From: Gammaproteobacteria bacterium
Lineage (GTDB): Bacteria; Pseudomonadota; Gammaproteobacteria; Pseudomonadales; Halieaceae
Assembly: GCA_024644535.1 (NCBI GenBank)
Contig: JAHEKX010000005.1
Span: 1 to 64,000 of the forward strand
Length of the DNA: 64,000 bases
Direction of reading: 5' to 3'
Below the pieces are notes generated by a model that saw only the letters and a program-made list of their open reading frames with translations, was not told the DNA's origin and did not search any database. Each line of letters starts with the position of its first letter. The first letter of the stretch is position 1. Positions 1 to 9,630 of the stretch are shown piece after piece. The position numbers were made by a program, and so were the translations under genes.

Positions 1-1
1 A

Positions 2-88
2 TGGTGCCCAGAAGAGGACTTGAACCTCCACGCCCTTGCGAGCACCAGCACCTGAAGCTGGCGTGTCTACCAATTTCACCACCTGGGC
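2..88 (-). tRNA. tRNA-Leu (anticodon CAG)
   Basis: Read on the minus strand this is a complete class II tRNA with an encoded CCA end. The acceptor arms are GCCCAGG and TCTGGGC. The anticodon stem CCAGC/GCTGG encloses the loop TTCAGGT, giving anticodon CAG at 52-54. The D-loop, a long leucine-type variable arm and a GGTTCAAGTCC T-arm follow. It decodes CUG. A tRNA-Leu beside rnr is a common arrangement in Pseudomonas-like gammaproteobacteria. A strong promoter lies just upstream at 121-149. Confidence 0.96.
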
Positions 89-120
89 AGGAGATGACCC
101 GCGGCGAGCGCGGGATGCGA

Positions 121-149
121 AATATACTGCTGGTACGAGAGGTTGTCAA
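121..149 (-). promoter_or_regulatory. sigma70 promoter of tRNA-Leu
   Basis: On the minus strand a perfect TTGACA -35 box (144-149) is followed by a 17-bp spacer and TATATT (121-126). Downstream comes a GC-rich stretch before the mature tRNA 5' end at 88. A consensus promoter with a GC-rich discriminator is typical of stringently controlled stable-RNA genes; that control is inferred. Confidence 0.8.
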
Positions 150-355
150 AGGCAAACGCAAAGCTCGGGTAGGTTTTTCTGAGCTTTTATGTCCGTTATA
201 CGATTTATAGAACTTTGGCGATGCTCGGTCATTGCCGGTCGCTTTATTGTGCCTTTGTCTGATGCGTTGTTGATTTTCGGATCGGTTTTGTCGCGGCGCT
301 GGGTTTCTTGGATTCTTGCGCGTATTATGGACGCAATTGAAACGAATGAGTCCCT

Positions 356-2854
356 ATGGCAAAAACACCCCGCAACACTGGCGAAGAATCTGATTCTAAC
401 AAGCCGAAGGCGCGCAGACCCAATCAGCGCAAGGTCAAATCCGACAAAGGAACGCAGGCCGTGCCGCCTCGCGCCAAGCAAGCCCAAAACCCCCAAGCGG
501 GTGTTGACCCCAACGCGGCACGCGAGGCTCAAAAATACGATAACCCCATTCATTCCCGCGAAGCTTTAATCGCGCTTTTGACCGAAGTGGCCGAGCCTTT
601 AAACGCTAATCAGATTGCACGTTTAATTGATATTGATTCGCACGAACAAATGGATGCCTTACACCGCCGCCTTCGCGCCATGGAGCGCGATGGTCAATTG
701 ATGGTGAATCGTAAAGGTGCCTACGGTATCGTCGAGCGCATGCATTTGCTCAAGTGCCGTGTCATTGGCCATCGCGATGGTTATGGCTTCGCGAAACCTC
801 TAGACGACCCCGGCCACGACGATTTGTTTTTGTCGGCTCGGCAAATGGATAAAGTCTTTGACGGCGACGAAGTCCTTGCCATGATCACGGGTATGGATCG
901 TCGCGGTCGGGCCGAGGGTAAAATCGTCGAAATTCTCGAGCGTAAACGTCAGCGCATTGTGGGTCGCTATGAGTCTGATGCTGGTTTTGGTCTCGTTGTG
1001 CCGGAGCACGCACGTATTACGCACCAAATTATTATACCCGCGGGTTGCCAAGGTAATGCCAAACACGGTCAGGTGGTGACGGCGGAAATTACCGACTTCC
1101 CAGAGCGCGGAAAACCCACTAAAGGGCGTGTAGTTGAGGTGCTTGGCGACCACTTAGATCCAGGTCTCGAAATTGAAATTGCCATCCGCTCACACGATAT
1201 TCCACACGAGTGGCCTGAAGAAGTCATTAACGAGGCTGGTCGTTTAGAGTTTGAACCGCTTGACGAAGACAAGTTGCATCGCGTCGATTTGCGCGAACTG
1301 CCTTTTGTAACGATTGACGGTGAGGACGCCCGCGACTTTGACGATGCTGTGTATTGTATGTCACGGTCTGGCGGTGGATTTACCCTGTGGGTGGCCATTG
1401 CCGATGTCTCGCACTACGTCAAGCCCGGTTCGCCCTTAGATGAAGAGGCGGTAGTGCGCGGTAATTCGGTGTACTTCCCTGAGCGGGTTGTGCCCATGCT
1501 ACCCGAAGCTCTATCGAACGGCCTGTGTTCGTTAAAACCGCACGTCGATCGTTTGGCCATGGTCTGCGAAATGGCCATTACACGCTCGGGCGACATTAAG
1601 TCATATGAGTTTTACGAGGCGGTTATTCACTCGCATGCGCGCCTGACCTACACGGCGGTGGGCGAAGTATTAGAGAACGGTGAGTCCGAGAGCGTGCCCA
1701 GAGAGCGCTACCAAGACATCGCGCGTTTGCACCGGTTGTATAAAGTACTGCGCACCGCCAGAGAGGCACGCAAAGCCATCGATTTTGAAACAATCGAAAC
1801 GCGAATCTTGTTCGATGACAATCGAAAAATTGCAGCTATTGTCCCTGTGATTCGCAACGATGCGCACAAGATTATTGAAGAGTGCATGCTGGCCGCGAAT
1901 GTTGCCACAGCTAATTTGTTCGAAGCCCATAAGCTCCCCATTGTGTTCCGAGTACACGAAGGCCCTAGTGGCGAGCGTTTGGCCAACTTGCGCCAGTTTT
2001 TGGATGAAATGTTCTTGCAGTTGGGCGGCGGCGAAAAACCTACGCCCGAGCATTATCATGACTTGCTCGAGCGCGTTAAAGACCGTGACGACGCCAGTGT
2101 CATTCAGACCATGATGTTACGCTCGCTTAGTCAAGCGGTATACAAGCCCGATAATAACGGGCATTTTGGCCTTAACTACGAGGCCTATTTACACTTTACC
2201 TCGCCCATTCGTAGGTACCCTGATTTGTTGGTACATCGCGGCATTCGCCATTTGTTGCGAAATGGGCAAAGTGGGCAACATTTGCGTCGCGTTGATCAGG
2301 CGCCGCCTATACCCAAAGAACACATTTTTCCGTATGACTTAAAAGCTATGATGGGCTTAGGTGAGCATTGCTCGATGACCGAGCGTCGTGCTGACGATGC
2401 AACGCGTGACGTTCAGTTGTGGTTAAAGTGTGAGTACCTCCGCGAGCGTGTCGGGGATGTTTACAGTGGCGTGATTGCCTCTGTGACAGGCTTTGGTTTA
2501 TTTGTTGAACTTCGAGACCTGTATATTGAAGGTCTGATTCACATAAGCGCTTTGCCGGGTGACTACTATCGTTACGAGGCCGCGCATCAGCAGCTAGTGG
2601 GTGAGCGCAGCGGCAAAACTTTCCGGCTAGGCGGCAAAGTCACGGTACAAATCGCGCGCGTAGATTTAGACGACAAGCGTATTGACCTTGAGTTACTTAA
2701 AGCCAATATGCCTGATGCTCCGTCAGGTGCGCGCCGAGCACTAAAAAAAGCTTCCCGGTTGGAGGCCCCATCAAAACGAAAGGCTCGGGGCAGTAAAGGG
2801 CCAAAAAAACCCGGCGGAAGCAAAGTGGCAAAAGGGCGGCGCAGTAAGCGATGA
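356..2854 (+). CDS. rnr: ribonuclease R (3'-5' exoribonuclease)
   Basis: RNase R degrades structured RNA 3' to 5' and works in mRNA decay, rRNA quality control and tmRNA-linked trans-translation. The 832-residue protein has a basic N-terminal extension (about 1-60) and a winged-helix region near 65-130. Cold-shock domains follow, then the RNB domain, whose metal-binding aspartates lie in DGEDARDFDD near 320. An S1 domain near 695-780 (SGVIASVTGFGLFVEL) and a Lys/Arg-rich tail end the protein. Length fits the family (about 800-830). The ATG has only a weak ribosome site, so a slightly different start is possible. It overlaps rlmB by 4 bp (ATGA), showing coupling, as in E. coli and Pseudomonas. 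Confidence 0.97.
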   Translation: MAKTPRNTGEESDSNKPKARRPNQRKVKSDKGTQAVPPRAKQAQNPQAGVDPNAAREAQKYDNPIHSREALIALLTEVAEPLNANQIARLIDIDSHEQMDALHRRLRAMERDGQLMVNRKGAYGIVERMHLLKCRVIGHRDGYGFAKPLDDPGHDDLFLSARQMDKVFDGDEVLAMITGMDRRGRAEGKIVEILERKRQRIVGRYESDAGFGLVVPEHARITHQIIIPAGCQGNAKHGQVVTAEITDFPERGKPTKGRVVEVLGDHLDPGLEIEIAIRSHDIPHEWPEEVINEAGRLEFEPLDEDKLHRVDLRELPFVTIDGEDARDFDDAVYCMSRSGGGFTLWVAIADVSHYVKPGSPLDEEAVVRGNSVYFPERVVPMLPEALSNGLCSLKPHVDRLAMVCEMAITRSGDIKSYEFYEAVIHSHARLTYTAVGEVLENGESESVPRERYQDIARLHRLYKVLRTAREARKAIDFETIETRILFDDNRKIAAIVPVIRNDAHKIIEECMLAANVATANLFEAHKLPIVFRVHEGPSGERLANLRQFLDEMFLQLGGGEKPTPEHYHDLLERVKDRDDASVIQTMMLRSLSQAVYKPDNNGHFGLNYEAYLHFTSPIRRYPDLLVHRGIRHLLRNGQSGQHLRRVDQAPPIPKEHIFPYDLKAMMGLGEHCSMTERRADDATRDVQLWLKCEYLRERVGDVYSGVIASVTGFGLFVELRDLYIEGLIHISALPGDYYRYEAAHQQLVGERSGKTFRLGGKVTVQIARVDLDDKRIDLELLKANMPDAPSGARRALKKASRLEAPSKRKARGSKGPKKPGGSKVAKGRRSKR

Positions 2855-3609
2855 GTCAGAAGCAGTCATTAATATTTGGTATTCACGCAGTTGAAAGCGC
2901 GATTAAGCAACGCCCTAAAGATATACGTGTTCTACAGCTGATCGAGGGTCGCGACGATCGACGCCTCAACAATTTGGCAGATTTAGCGCGTAATCAAGGC
3001 GTAGCGGTTGAGCGTGTTAGCAAGGCCGCTTTTAAAGAGTTAAATGTCGGGCGCCACCAAGGTGCTGTGGCATGGTTGTTGGCTAATTCGGCGAAGACAT
3101 CGGCCAGCTTGGTCGAGGCTGATTTACCTTCATTAATTGCTCAGCAAGAGGGGCCTGGTTTGTGGTTGGTCTTAGATGGTGTTACCGATCCGCATAACTT
3201 GGGCGCTTGTTTGCGCAGTGCCGATGCGGCCGGTGTGACCGCGGTGATTATCCCCAAAGATAAATCGGCGGATATTACCCCCGTGGTGTCCAAAGTGGCC
3301 TGCGGTGCGGCCGAGACCGTAACCTTGGTGAAGGCGACGAACTTAGCGCGTGCGCTCGAAACCTTAAAAGAAGCGGGGATTTGGGTTTACGGAATGGCTG
3401 GTGAGGCTGAGCAAACGCTCTACGATGTCGATCTTAGGGGGTCGGTCGCGATTGTGATGGGGGCCGAGGGTGATGGACTTCGCCGTCTGACCCGCGAAAC
3501 CTGCGATGGTTTGGTCAAGCTACCCATGCTGGGTAGCGTGACCAGTTTGAATGTGTCGGTGGCGACCGGTGTGTCGTTATACGAGGTGGTGCGCCAGCGC
3601 CAAGGTTAG
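2851..3609 (+). CDS. rlmB: 23S rRNA (guanosine-2251-2'-O)-methyltransferase RlmB
   Basis: This SpoU-family SAM-dependent methyltransferase makes Gm2251 in the P-loop of 23S rRNA. The 252 residues start with the typical FGIHAVESAI substrate-binding domain. The trefoil-knot SPOUT domain follows, with signatures NLGACLRSADAAG, VMGAEGDGLRRL and the C-terminal GSVTSLNVSVATGVSLYEV knot. The start codon overlaps the rnr stop, so the two genes are almost certainly one operon. The stop overlaps the stop of the oppositely oriented cusA-like gene by 4 bp, leaving no intergenic terminator. Confidence 0.97.
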   Translation: MSQKQSLIFGIHAVESAIKQRPKDIRVLQLIEGRDDRRLNNLADLARNQGVAVERVSKAAFKELNVGRHQGAVAWLLANSAKTSASLVEADLPSLIAQQEGPGLWLVLDGVTDPHNLGACLRSADAAGVTAVIIPKDKSADITPVVSKVACGAAETVTLVKATNLARALETLKEAGIWVYGMAGEAEQTLYDVDLRGSVAIVMGAEGDGLRRLTRETCDGLVKLPMLGSVTSLNVSVATGVSLYEVVRQRQG

Positions 3610-6600
3610 CGTTGGGCTGGGGCTGCCAGTAAGTAACGATACAAAACTGGCAGCACAATCAGCGTCAACACTAAAGTGCTGAGTACGCCGCCCACCATGG
3701 GGGCGGCAATGCGGCTCATGACCTCTACCCCCATACCCTCGCCCAACAGTATTGGTAGCATACCGATAAACACACTGCTTGCGGTCATCAGAATGGGGCG
3801 TACTCGGCGACTTGCGCCTTCGATGATGGCTTGGTTCAAGGTTTGAGCGTCTGAATTTGACTGCGACGTGCCGACGGCCTGCTGCAAATAAACCAGCATC
3901 AATATACCAATTTCAATCGAAAGGCCCGCCAGAGCAATAAAACCCACGCCAACAGCGACCGACAGATTAAACCCTAACCAATACAGCAACCAGGCGCTGC
4001 CTACCAGCGACAGTGGCAGGGTTAGCAATAGCAGCAGCACTTCACGCATAGATCTAAATTGTATCAGTAATAGCGCCACGATAATCGCAAGGGTAATGGG
4101 GACGATGATTTTGAGTCGCTCGAGCGCACGCTGCATGTACTGGTATTGGCCAGCAAAGCTGAGCGTATAGCCCGGGGGTAGAGTGAGCTTTTGATCCAAA
4201 AGCGTTTGCGCTTGGCTCACATACGACCCTAAGTCGGTGTCTTTAACATCGATGTAGACCCAGGCGTTAAGGCGGGCGTTTTCGCTTTTCAGCATCGCGG
4301 CCCCTTGCTCATGCTGGATGTCAGCGATATTTTGCAGCTCGATCATGCCTTGGTTGGGTGTTGCGATTAGCAGGGCTTTCAGGTCGGCAAGGCTGTCTCT
4401 GTCACTCTGTGGATACCGGACGTTTACGGGGTAACGCTCGCGTCCTTCTAGACTGTGCGCAATGGTTTTACCGCCGACGGCGACACTGATTTGTTGTTGT
4501 ACATCGGCAGTGCTTAAACCGTACAGTCCGGCTGTGATCGCGTCGACTCGAATATTCAAGTAGCGTCCAGTGCTGGGACGTTCGGCGTAGACTGACTCGC
4601 TGTGCTCTAGAGTATTCAGTAGACCTTCCACATCAGCCGCAACCGCTTGCAGCTGCTCTAAATCTGGCCCCGCAATTTTGACGCCCACCGGTGTCTTAAT
4701 GCCTGTCGCCAGCATATCGATACGCGTTTTGATGGGCATGACAAAGGCGTTGCTAAACCCGGGCAAATTTACTGCGGCTCGCAATTCTTGAATGATGTCG
4801 TCTTTACTGATGCCTTCGCGCCACTGTGTTTTGGGTTTTAGCTGAATCACACTTTCGATCATGCTTAAAGGTGCTGGATCGGTGGCTGTTTCGGCGCGGC
4901 CGGCTTTGCCAAACACAGTCTCGACTTCGGGTACGGTTTTGATCAAACGATGCGCTTGTTGCAGGCGCAGGCGTGCTTCGCCGATCGAAATGCCCGGGTC
5001 AAACGTGGGCATATACATAATATCGCCTTCGTCTAGATCGGGCATAAACTCGCTGCCCAGTTGCGACAAAGGCCACAGGGCGCTAAGCAGTATCAAAACT
5101 GCCGAGGCGAGGGTAGTTTTGGGGTGCTGTAAGGCGGCGGTTAACATAGGCCGATAGACTTGCTGCAACCACCTATTGACCGGATTCTGCTCTTCGCTGG
5201 GGATTTTGCCAATCATCAAGTAGCCAATAAGCACAGGGACTAGGGTAATCGCCAAAAAGGCAGAAGCAGCCATAGCGTAGCTTTTGGTAAAAGCTAAGGG
5301 CCCAAAGAGGCGACCTTCTTGAGCCTCTAAGGCAAATACTGGAAAGAAGCTCACGGTAATAATGGCTAAGCCGAAGAAAATGGCGGGTGCGACTTCGCTG
5401 ACAGCTGTGTAGACCTGTTGCCAGCGGGCCCCTCCTTCTAAGCGCTTACCCGCAAGATGTTTGTGCAGGTTTTCGACCATGACAATACTGGCATCTACCA
5501 TGGCGCCAATCGCAATGGCGATACCGCCTAAAGACATGATATTGGCGCTAATACCTTGGGCGTACATCAACACAAAAGCCAGTAGCAGAGCGACGGGCAG
5601 GCTGATGATAGCGACCAAGGACGACCGTAAATGAAACAAAAATACGGCGCACACCAAGGCAATGACGATAAATTCTTGCAGTAATTTTATAGATAAATCA
5701 TTCACTGCGCGTTCTATGAGCTGTGATCGGTCGTAAACGGTCGTGATCTTGACGCCTGCGGGTAAGCTGGGTTCTATGGTGGCGAGTTTGGCTTTAACCG
5801 CATCGATGGTTCGTTGCGCGTCCTCGCCAGAGCGCATGACAATGATGCCCCCCACTACATCACCTTGGCCGTTTAAATCGGCAACACCCCGTCGCGATAG
5901 TGGGCCGAGCGTGACGCTTGCGATGTCTTTAACAAGCACGGGTAAACCGTTGGCACTTAAACCTAAGGAGGTGTTTTCGATATCCTCGACACTGTTGATA
6001 TAACCCAAAACTTGCACCATGTGCTCGGCACCGGCTTGCTCGATGACCGAGGCGCCGCTTGATTGATTGTTGCGTTGCACAGCCGTTACGATGTGGGTGA
6101 TCGGGATTTGTAACCGCCGCAACGCCTCTGGGTCGACAACGATCTGGTATTGCTTGACCATACCGCCAACCTTAGCGACTTCCGCAACACCCTCGACCGA
6201 TTGCAGTTCTTGTTCAATAAACCAATCTTGTAGGCGCGTCAGTTCAGCCACATCGTGTTGGTTTGTGTTGTCGGTGATGGCGTACTGATAGACCCAGCCA
6301 ACACCTGTGGCGTCGGGGCCAATTTGAGGCTGCACACCGGGCGGTAGGATGCTGGAGGCTTGTGAGAGGTATTCGCCGATGCGACTGCGGGCCCAATACA
6401 AATCGGTCTTGTCATCGAAAATGACGTAAACATACGAGTCGCCCATAAACGAATAGGCGCGAACGGTCTGGGCTTTGGGTACACCCAGTAGCAAATTGCT
6501 CAATGGGTAAGTAATTTGGTCTTCCACCACCTGCGGTGCTTGTCCGGGGTAGGGTGTTTTTACAATCACCTGTACATCAGACAAATCTGGAATAGCATCG

Positions 6601-6707
6601 ACGGGTGTGCGCTGCAGAGTCACTAGACCGCCCAGCACCACAACGACGGTGGCTAATAGCACCAGCGCTCGTTGCTGAATTGACCACGCAATAATGTTAT
6701 TAATCAT
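3606..6707 (-). CDS. cusA: Cu(I)/Ag(I) efflux RND permease, CusA family
   Basis: This is the inner-membrane proton-driven pump of a tripartite heavy-metal efflux complex, about 1033 residues with the usual 12 membrane helices and two large periplasmic loops. The HME-RND proton-relay segment reads GAMVDASIVMVENLHKH. Methionines sit where CusA has its copper ladder (MYMPTFDPG, PLSMIESVIQ, TRIDMLATGI). That favours Cu/Ag over Zn/Co/Ni substrates; the substrate is inferred. An in-frame ATG lies four codons upstream at 6719, but the ATG at 6707 has GGAGA six bases before it and starts inside the last codons of the adaptor gene. It is the last gene of a cusCBA-like operon. Confidence 0.92.
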   Translation of the reverse strand: MINNIIAWSIQQRALVLLATVVVVLGGLVTLQRTPVDAIPDLSDVQVIVKTPYPGQAPQVVEDQITYPLSNLLLGVPKAQTVRAYSFMGDSYVYVIFDDKTDLYWARSRIGEYLSQASSILPPGVQPQIGPDATGVGWVYQYAITDNTNQHDVAELTRLQDWFIEQELQSVEGVAEVAKVGGMVKQYQIVVDPEALRRLQIPITHIVTAVQRNNQSSGASVIEQAGAEHMVQVLGYINSVEDIENTSLGLSANGLPVLVKDIASVTLGPLSRRGVADLNGQGDVVGGIIVMRSGEDAQRTIDAVKAKLATIEPSLPAGVKITTVYDRSQLIERAVNDLSIKLLQEFIVIALVCAVFLFHLRSSLVAIISLPVALLLAFVLMYAQGISANIMSLGGIAIAIGAMVDASIVMVENLHKHLAGKRLEGGARWQQVYTAVSEVAPAIFFGLAIITVSFFPVFALEAQEGRLFGPLAFTKSYAMAASAFLAITLVPVLIGYLMIGKIPSEEQNPVNRWLQQVYRPMLTAALQHPKTTLASAVLILLSALWPLSQLGSEFMPDLDEGDIMYMPTFDPGISIGEARLRLQQAHRLIKTVPEVETVFGKAGRAETATDPAPLSMIESVIQLKPKTQWREGISKDDIIQELRAAVNLPGFSNAFVMPIKTRIDMLATGIKTPVGVKIAGPDLEQLQAVAADVEGLLNTLEHSESVYAERPSTGRYLNIRVDAITAGLYGLSTADVQQQISVAVGGKTIAHSLEGRERYPVNVRYPQSDRDSLADLKALLIATPNQGMIELQNIADIQHEQGAAMLKSENARLNAWVYIDVKDTDLGSYVSQAQTLLDQKLTLPPGYTLSFAGQYQYMQRALERLKIIVPITLAIIVALLLIQFRSMREVLLLLLTLPLSLVGSAWLLYWLGFNLSVAVGVGFIALAGLSIEIGILMLVYLQQAVGTSQSNSDAQTLNQAIIEGASRRVRPILMTASSVFIGMLPILLGEGMGVEVMSRIAAPMVGGVLSTLVLTLIVLPVLYRYLLAAPAQR

Positions 6708-8238
6708 GGTGGTCTCCATGCTTGCCGGCAGAGGTGTTGTGATGGCTATGATCGTGGTTTATTGATGTGGGCGTTCTATCCATCGAGCTCTCAGGCATGA
6801 TGTGTTCCTGATGTTCGTTTGACGTGTTGCCGTGTATCATGACCTCGGCAATGCCGTAACCGAACTCGGTGGCTGTAATGCGCATATGTACCGAGCGCCC
6901 CAGCTTTAAGTGCGTCCACAAAGCTGGGTTCAACACCTCAAATGACATTGTCATAGCGGGCCATGACCATTCTGGTATCGGAGCGTGATGCACTTTGACG
7001 ATGCCAAAGTCGGGCTCGGCACTGATAATCTCGGCCATCACCCAGACGCTATCGGGTTGCGCATTAAGTTGGCTGCGTTCGGTTTCGGCAGAAATTAAAG
7101 ACTCAGAATCCAGCAGAAATTGACCGTTGGTAATCACACTATCGCCTAGTGCGAGACCCGACAGTACCTCAATCTGGTTTTGATATGTCTGTCCAAGTTC
7201 AACTTCAACAAAACGGTAAGCGCCTTCACCCAACCATGTGGCGACCCGTGTGGTGTGACCGTCGGTGACAATAGCGGAACTCGGGATGGTCAAAACATCG
7301 CGGGAGTGATTTGATCGAAGTTCTAACTCGACAAATTCGCCCACTTGCAGTTGAGCACTGTCTACGGTGACACGAACAAGTGGCTTGCGACTGCGAGCAT
7401 CTACTGTTGGTAAGTTATTGAGACTATCGGCGGCGATTTCAGTATTCGTTGCGCGTTTGTCGAGCACATAAGCTTGATAGTGCGACAGCGGCGTTGGCGT
7501 ACTGTCGGTATACAGTTCTGCCGTAATCCATCGTTTGGATGGGTGCTGCACGCTTAACAGGGTTTGCCCTGATGCGATAAATTGGCCGGCGGATACCGAA
7601 AGTGCAGTAACGACGCCAGCGCGTTTTGCCAAAATCGGAACATCATTTAATGCCTGCGTTCGCTGCTCTATGGTCGCGATGGTGCTGTTGGCGATATCAA
7701 ACTGCAGTAAGCGTTGTTTGGCGGCGTCGTATAGCGCTTTGTTATTCTGATTACGCGCCAAAATCAGGTTATCTTGCGCAGTGATCAGCTCGTGCGAATA
7801 CAAGGTGTAAAGTACATCGCCTGCTTGAACGTATTGGCCAATGTCGGTGATGTTCAGGCTTTTAACCCAGGCGTCTAGATGCACCGTCTCGTTCCAAGCT
7901 AGGCTTTGGGCGAATTCGATGAGGCCCAGGCCTTTAACGCTATCTTGAACTGAGGTCTGCGTTACCTTGGCGATTTTAACTCCAAGGCTTTGCTGCACAG
8001 ATGCACTGATTGACGCCGTGGTCGAAATGCTCTCGGTTTCTTCGAATACTGGAATCAGGTCCATACCCATCGGTGATTTGCCTGGTGCGTCGCGGCGATA
8101 GTTCGGATCCATGGGGGCGACCCAGTACAAAGGTTTAGGTTCTGCTGAGGCGCCAGTATTGGTTGGTTGAGTGAACACGTAGGTTGCAGTAACGGCGACT
8201 ACAGTCATGATTGCCGCGGTCAGTAAATTAATTTTCAT
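6700..8238 (-). CDS. cusB: CusB-like periplasmic adaptor fused to a CusF-like copper-binding domain
   Basis: Membrane-fusion subunit linking the RND pump to the outer-membrane channel; 512 residues. A single N-terminal membrane segment (about 5-22) is followed by a heavy-metal-binding domain (37-67, APMDPNYRRD and KSPMGMDLIP). The CusB barrel, hairpin and lipoyl regions follow. Residues about 400-470 resemble the chaperone CusF: the Trp/Met copper-site motif EWSWPAMTMSF is present. The last 42 residues form a His-rich tail with nine histidines. E. coli has CusF as a separate protein, so here chaperone and adaptor are one chain. Ribosome site GGAG seven bases before ATG. The end overlaps cusA and the start overlaps cusC. 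Confidence 0.92.
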   Translation of the reverse strand: MKINLLTAAIMTVVAVTATYVFTQPTNTGASAEPKPLYWVAPMDPNYRRDAPGKSPMGMDLIPVFEETESISTTASISASVQQSLGVKIAKVTQTSVQDSVKGLGLIEFAQSLAWNETVHLDAWVKSLNITDIGQYVQAGDVLYTLYSHELITAQDNLILARNQNNKALYDAAKQRLLQFDIANSTIATIEQRTQALNDVPILAKRAGVVTALSVSAGQFIASGQTLLSVQHPSKRWITAELYTDSTPTPLSHYQAYVLDKRATNTEIAADSLNNLPTVDARSRKPLVRVTVDSAQLQVGEFVELELRSNHSRDVLTIPSSAIVTDGHTTRVATWLGEGAYRFVEVELGQTYQNQIEVLSGLALGDSVITNGQFLLDSESLISAETERSQLNAQPDSVWVMAEIISAEPDFGIVKVHHAPIPEWSWPAMTMSFEVLNPALWTHLKLGRSVHMRITATEFGYGIAEVMIHGNTSNEHQEHIMPESSMDRTPTSINHDHSHHNTSAGKHGDHHD

Positions 8239-9547
8239 GGCGAGTCTCCAGTGAGCCTACAACGCCCGGTTGCAGGTAAAATTGCAGTTCGATTGTGGTT
8301 TTCCACAAAGCAATTTCGGTGTCGTTGAGTTTGAGTTGATATTGGTTGCGACGTACTTGCGCATCTAGGAGGTCGGTTAATGCGGCCGCATTTTGCAGGC
8401 TCTCGATTTCTAGGCTGACAATCTGTGTTGCATTCAGAGGTAGTAAATCGTTTTGAAGTAGGGTGGTACGTTGCTGAAGCTGTACAATTTTAGCTTGTAA
8501 GGCTAAAGCTTCACTTTTGAGTTTGCGAACGAGATAGCTGCGCTCAAATTCAGCGGCTTGCCGCGAGGCCTCGGCGGCTCGCAGTGCGTGGTCCTGGCGT
8601 TTCGATTGGCGAATCGGCAAATCAAAACTCAAGGCGATCGAGGCAAAATCACTGCGCTGCGCACCAAGCGGAGGGTCATCACGGTACCCATAGCTGGCCT
8701 CTACCGCAAATTGGGGTTTATAGGCATCTTTGGTTAGCTCGGTGTCTAGGTCAGCGGCGTTCAGTCGTTCGTCACTTATGCGCAGGCTTGGGTGTTGTAA
8801 TACGGCCTCTTCTAGCCGACCAACCCCAAACTTGACCAAGGTATCCGCAACCGATGTCAGGTTTGTGAGTTCTGTTGTCACTAAGCTTTTGAGTTGTTGG
8901 TCACTCAAGTTGGGGGTCCAGTAACGCAGTTGTTGCAGCAAAGCCTGTTGTTCGCCAAACGTTTGCAGCACCTGTTCGTCAAGCATTAAAAGTTCAGTTT
9001 GAAGGCGCAGTAATCCAGATTGCCTGGCTGCGACCGAGTGCTCGTAGGTGCTAACCTTGCTGGCGTACCGTGTGTCTAAGATAATTTTTTGCTCGTCGAG
9101 TAGAGCAATTTTGCGCTGTAACCCAAACATCGATAGCCAGTCCAATCTGCTTTGTCGCAGTACGTCGGCACGACGCAGCTGAGTTTTTTGCTCTTGCTCT
9201 GCCGCTAATTGCTTGCCTTGTTGGTTTTTTAACTGCCGTGTTGTTAAACGTGGTAGTGCTTGTTTGATGCCGACCGTAAGTTGGGTCATGGCTTCTTGGT
9301 CAAATTCAAAACTATCTACGGGAAGATTGGCAATGCCGAGACGCACGCTCGGGTCGGGTAAGGCTAAAGCGTAACTAGCTTGCTCGGTTTTGGCGATGTG
9401 TTGTTGTGTGCTTTGATGCAGCAGCGGATCATTTTGCAAGGCGTATTGCGCGAAGTCGTTTAAAGAGATCGACGGCTCGCTATGTGTGAATGAGGCGCTA
9501 ACCAAGGCGCCAAAGAAAGCAGTGACACGGGCGAATTGATAAATCAC
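8228..9547 (-). CDS. cusC: TolC/CusC-family outer-membrane efflux protein
   Basis: Outer-membrane channel of the metal efflux complex, about 439 residues. An N-terminal signal sequence without an obvious lipobox (AFFGALVSASFTHSEP) precedes two repeated helical OEP domains rich in Gln, Leu and Ala, as in TolC relatives. I place the start at GTG 9547 because GGAG lies seven bases before it; an in-frame TTG at 9559 is the alternative. It overlaps the adaptor gene by 11 bp and is second in the operon. Lack of the acylated Cys seen in E. coli CusC makes it closer to the CzcC-type members. Confidence 0.85.
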   Translation of the reverse strand: MIYQFARVTAFFGALVSASFTHSEPSISLNDFAQYALQNDPLLHQSTQQHIAKTEQASYALALPDPSVRLGIANLPVDSFEFDQEAMTQLTVGIKQALPRLTTRQLKNQQGKQLAAEQEQKTQLRRADVLRQSRLDWLSMFGLQRKIALLDEQKIILDTRYASKVSTYEHSVAARQSGLLRLQTELLMLDEQVLQTFGEQQALLQQLRYWTPNLSDQQLKSLVTTELTNLTSVADTLVKFGVGRLEEAVLQHPSLRISDERLNAADLDTELTKDAYKPQFAVEASYGYRDDPPLGAQRSDFASIALSFDLPIRQSKRQDHALRAAEASRQAAEFERSYLVRKLKSEALALQAKIVQLQQRTTLLQNDLLPLNATQIVSLEIESLQNAAALTDLLDAQVRRNQYQLKLNDTEIALWKTTIELQFYLQPGVVGSLETRHEN

Positions 9548-9630
9548 GGATTGCTCCAATTGTTAAGTTATAAACAGAGTTGCCTTACCCAACATTTCGG
9601 TTCGGTAAATCGCAAGCGTAGTTATCCTGT

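Noticed and set aside
3606-6707. Zn/Co/Ni (CzcA-type) specificity for the metal pump
   Set aside because: Methionines at the three CusA ladder positions and the CusF-like domain on the adaptor favour Cu/Ag.
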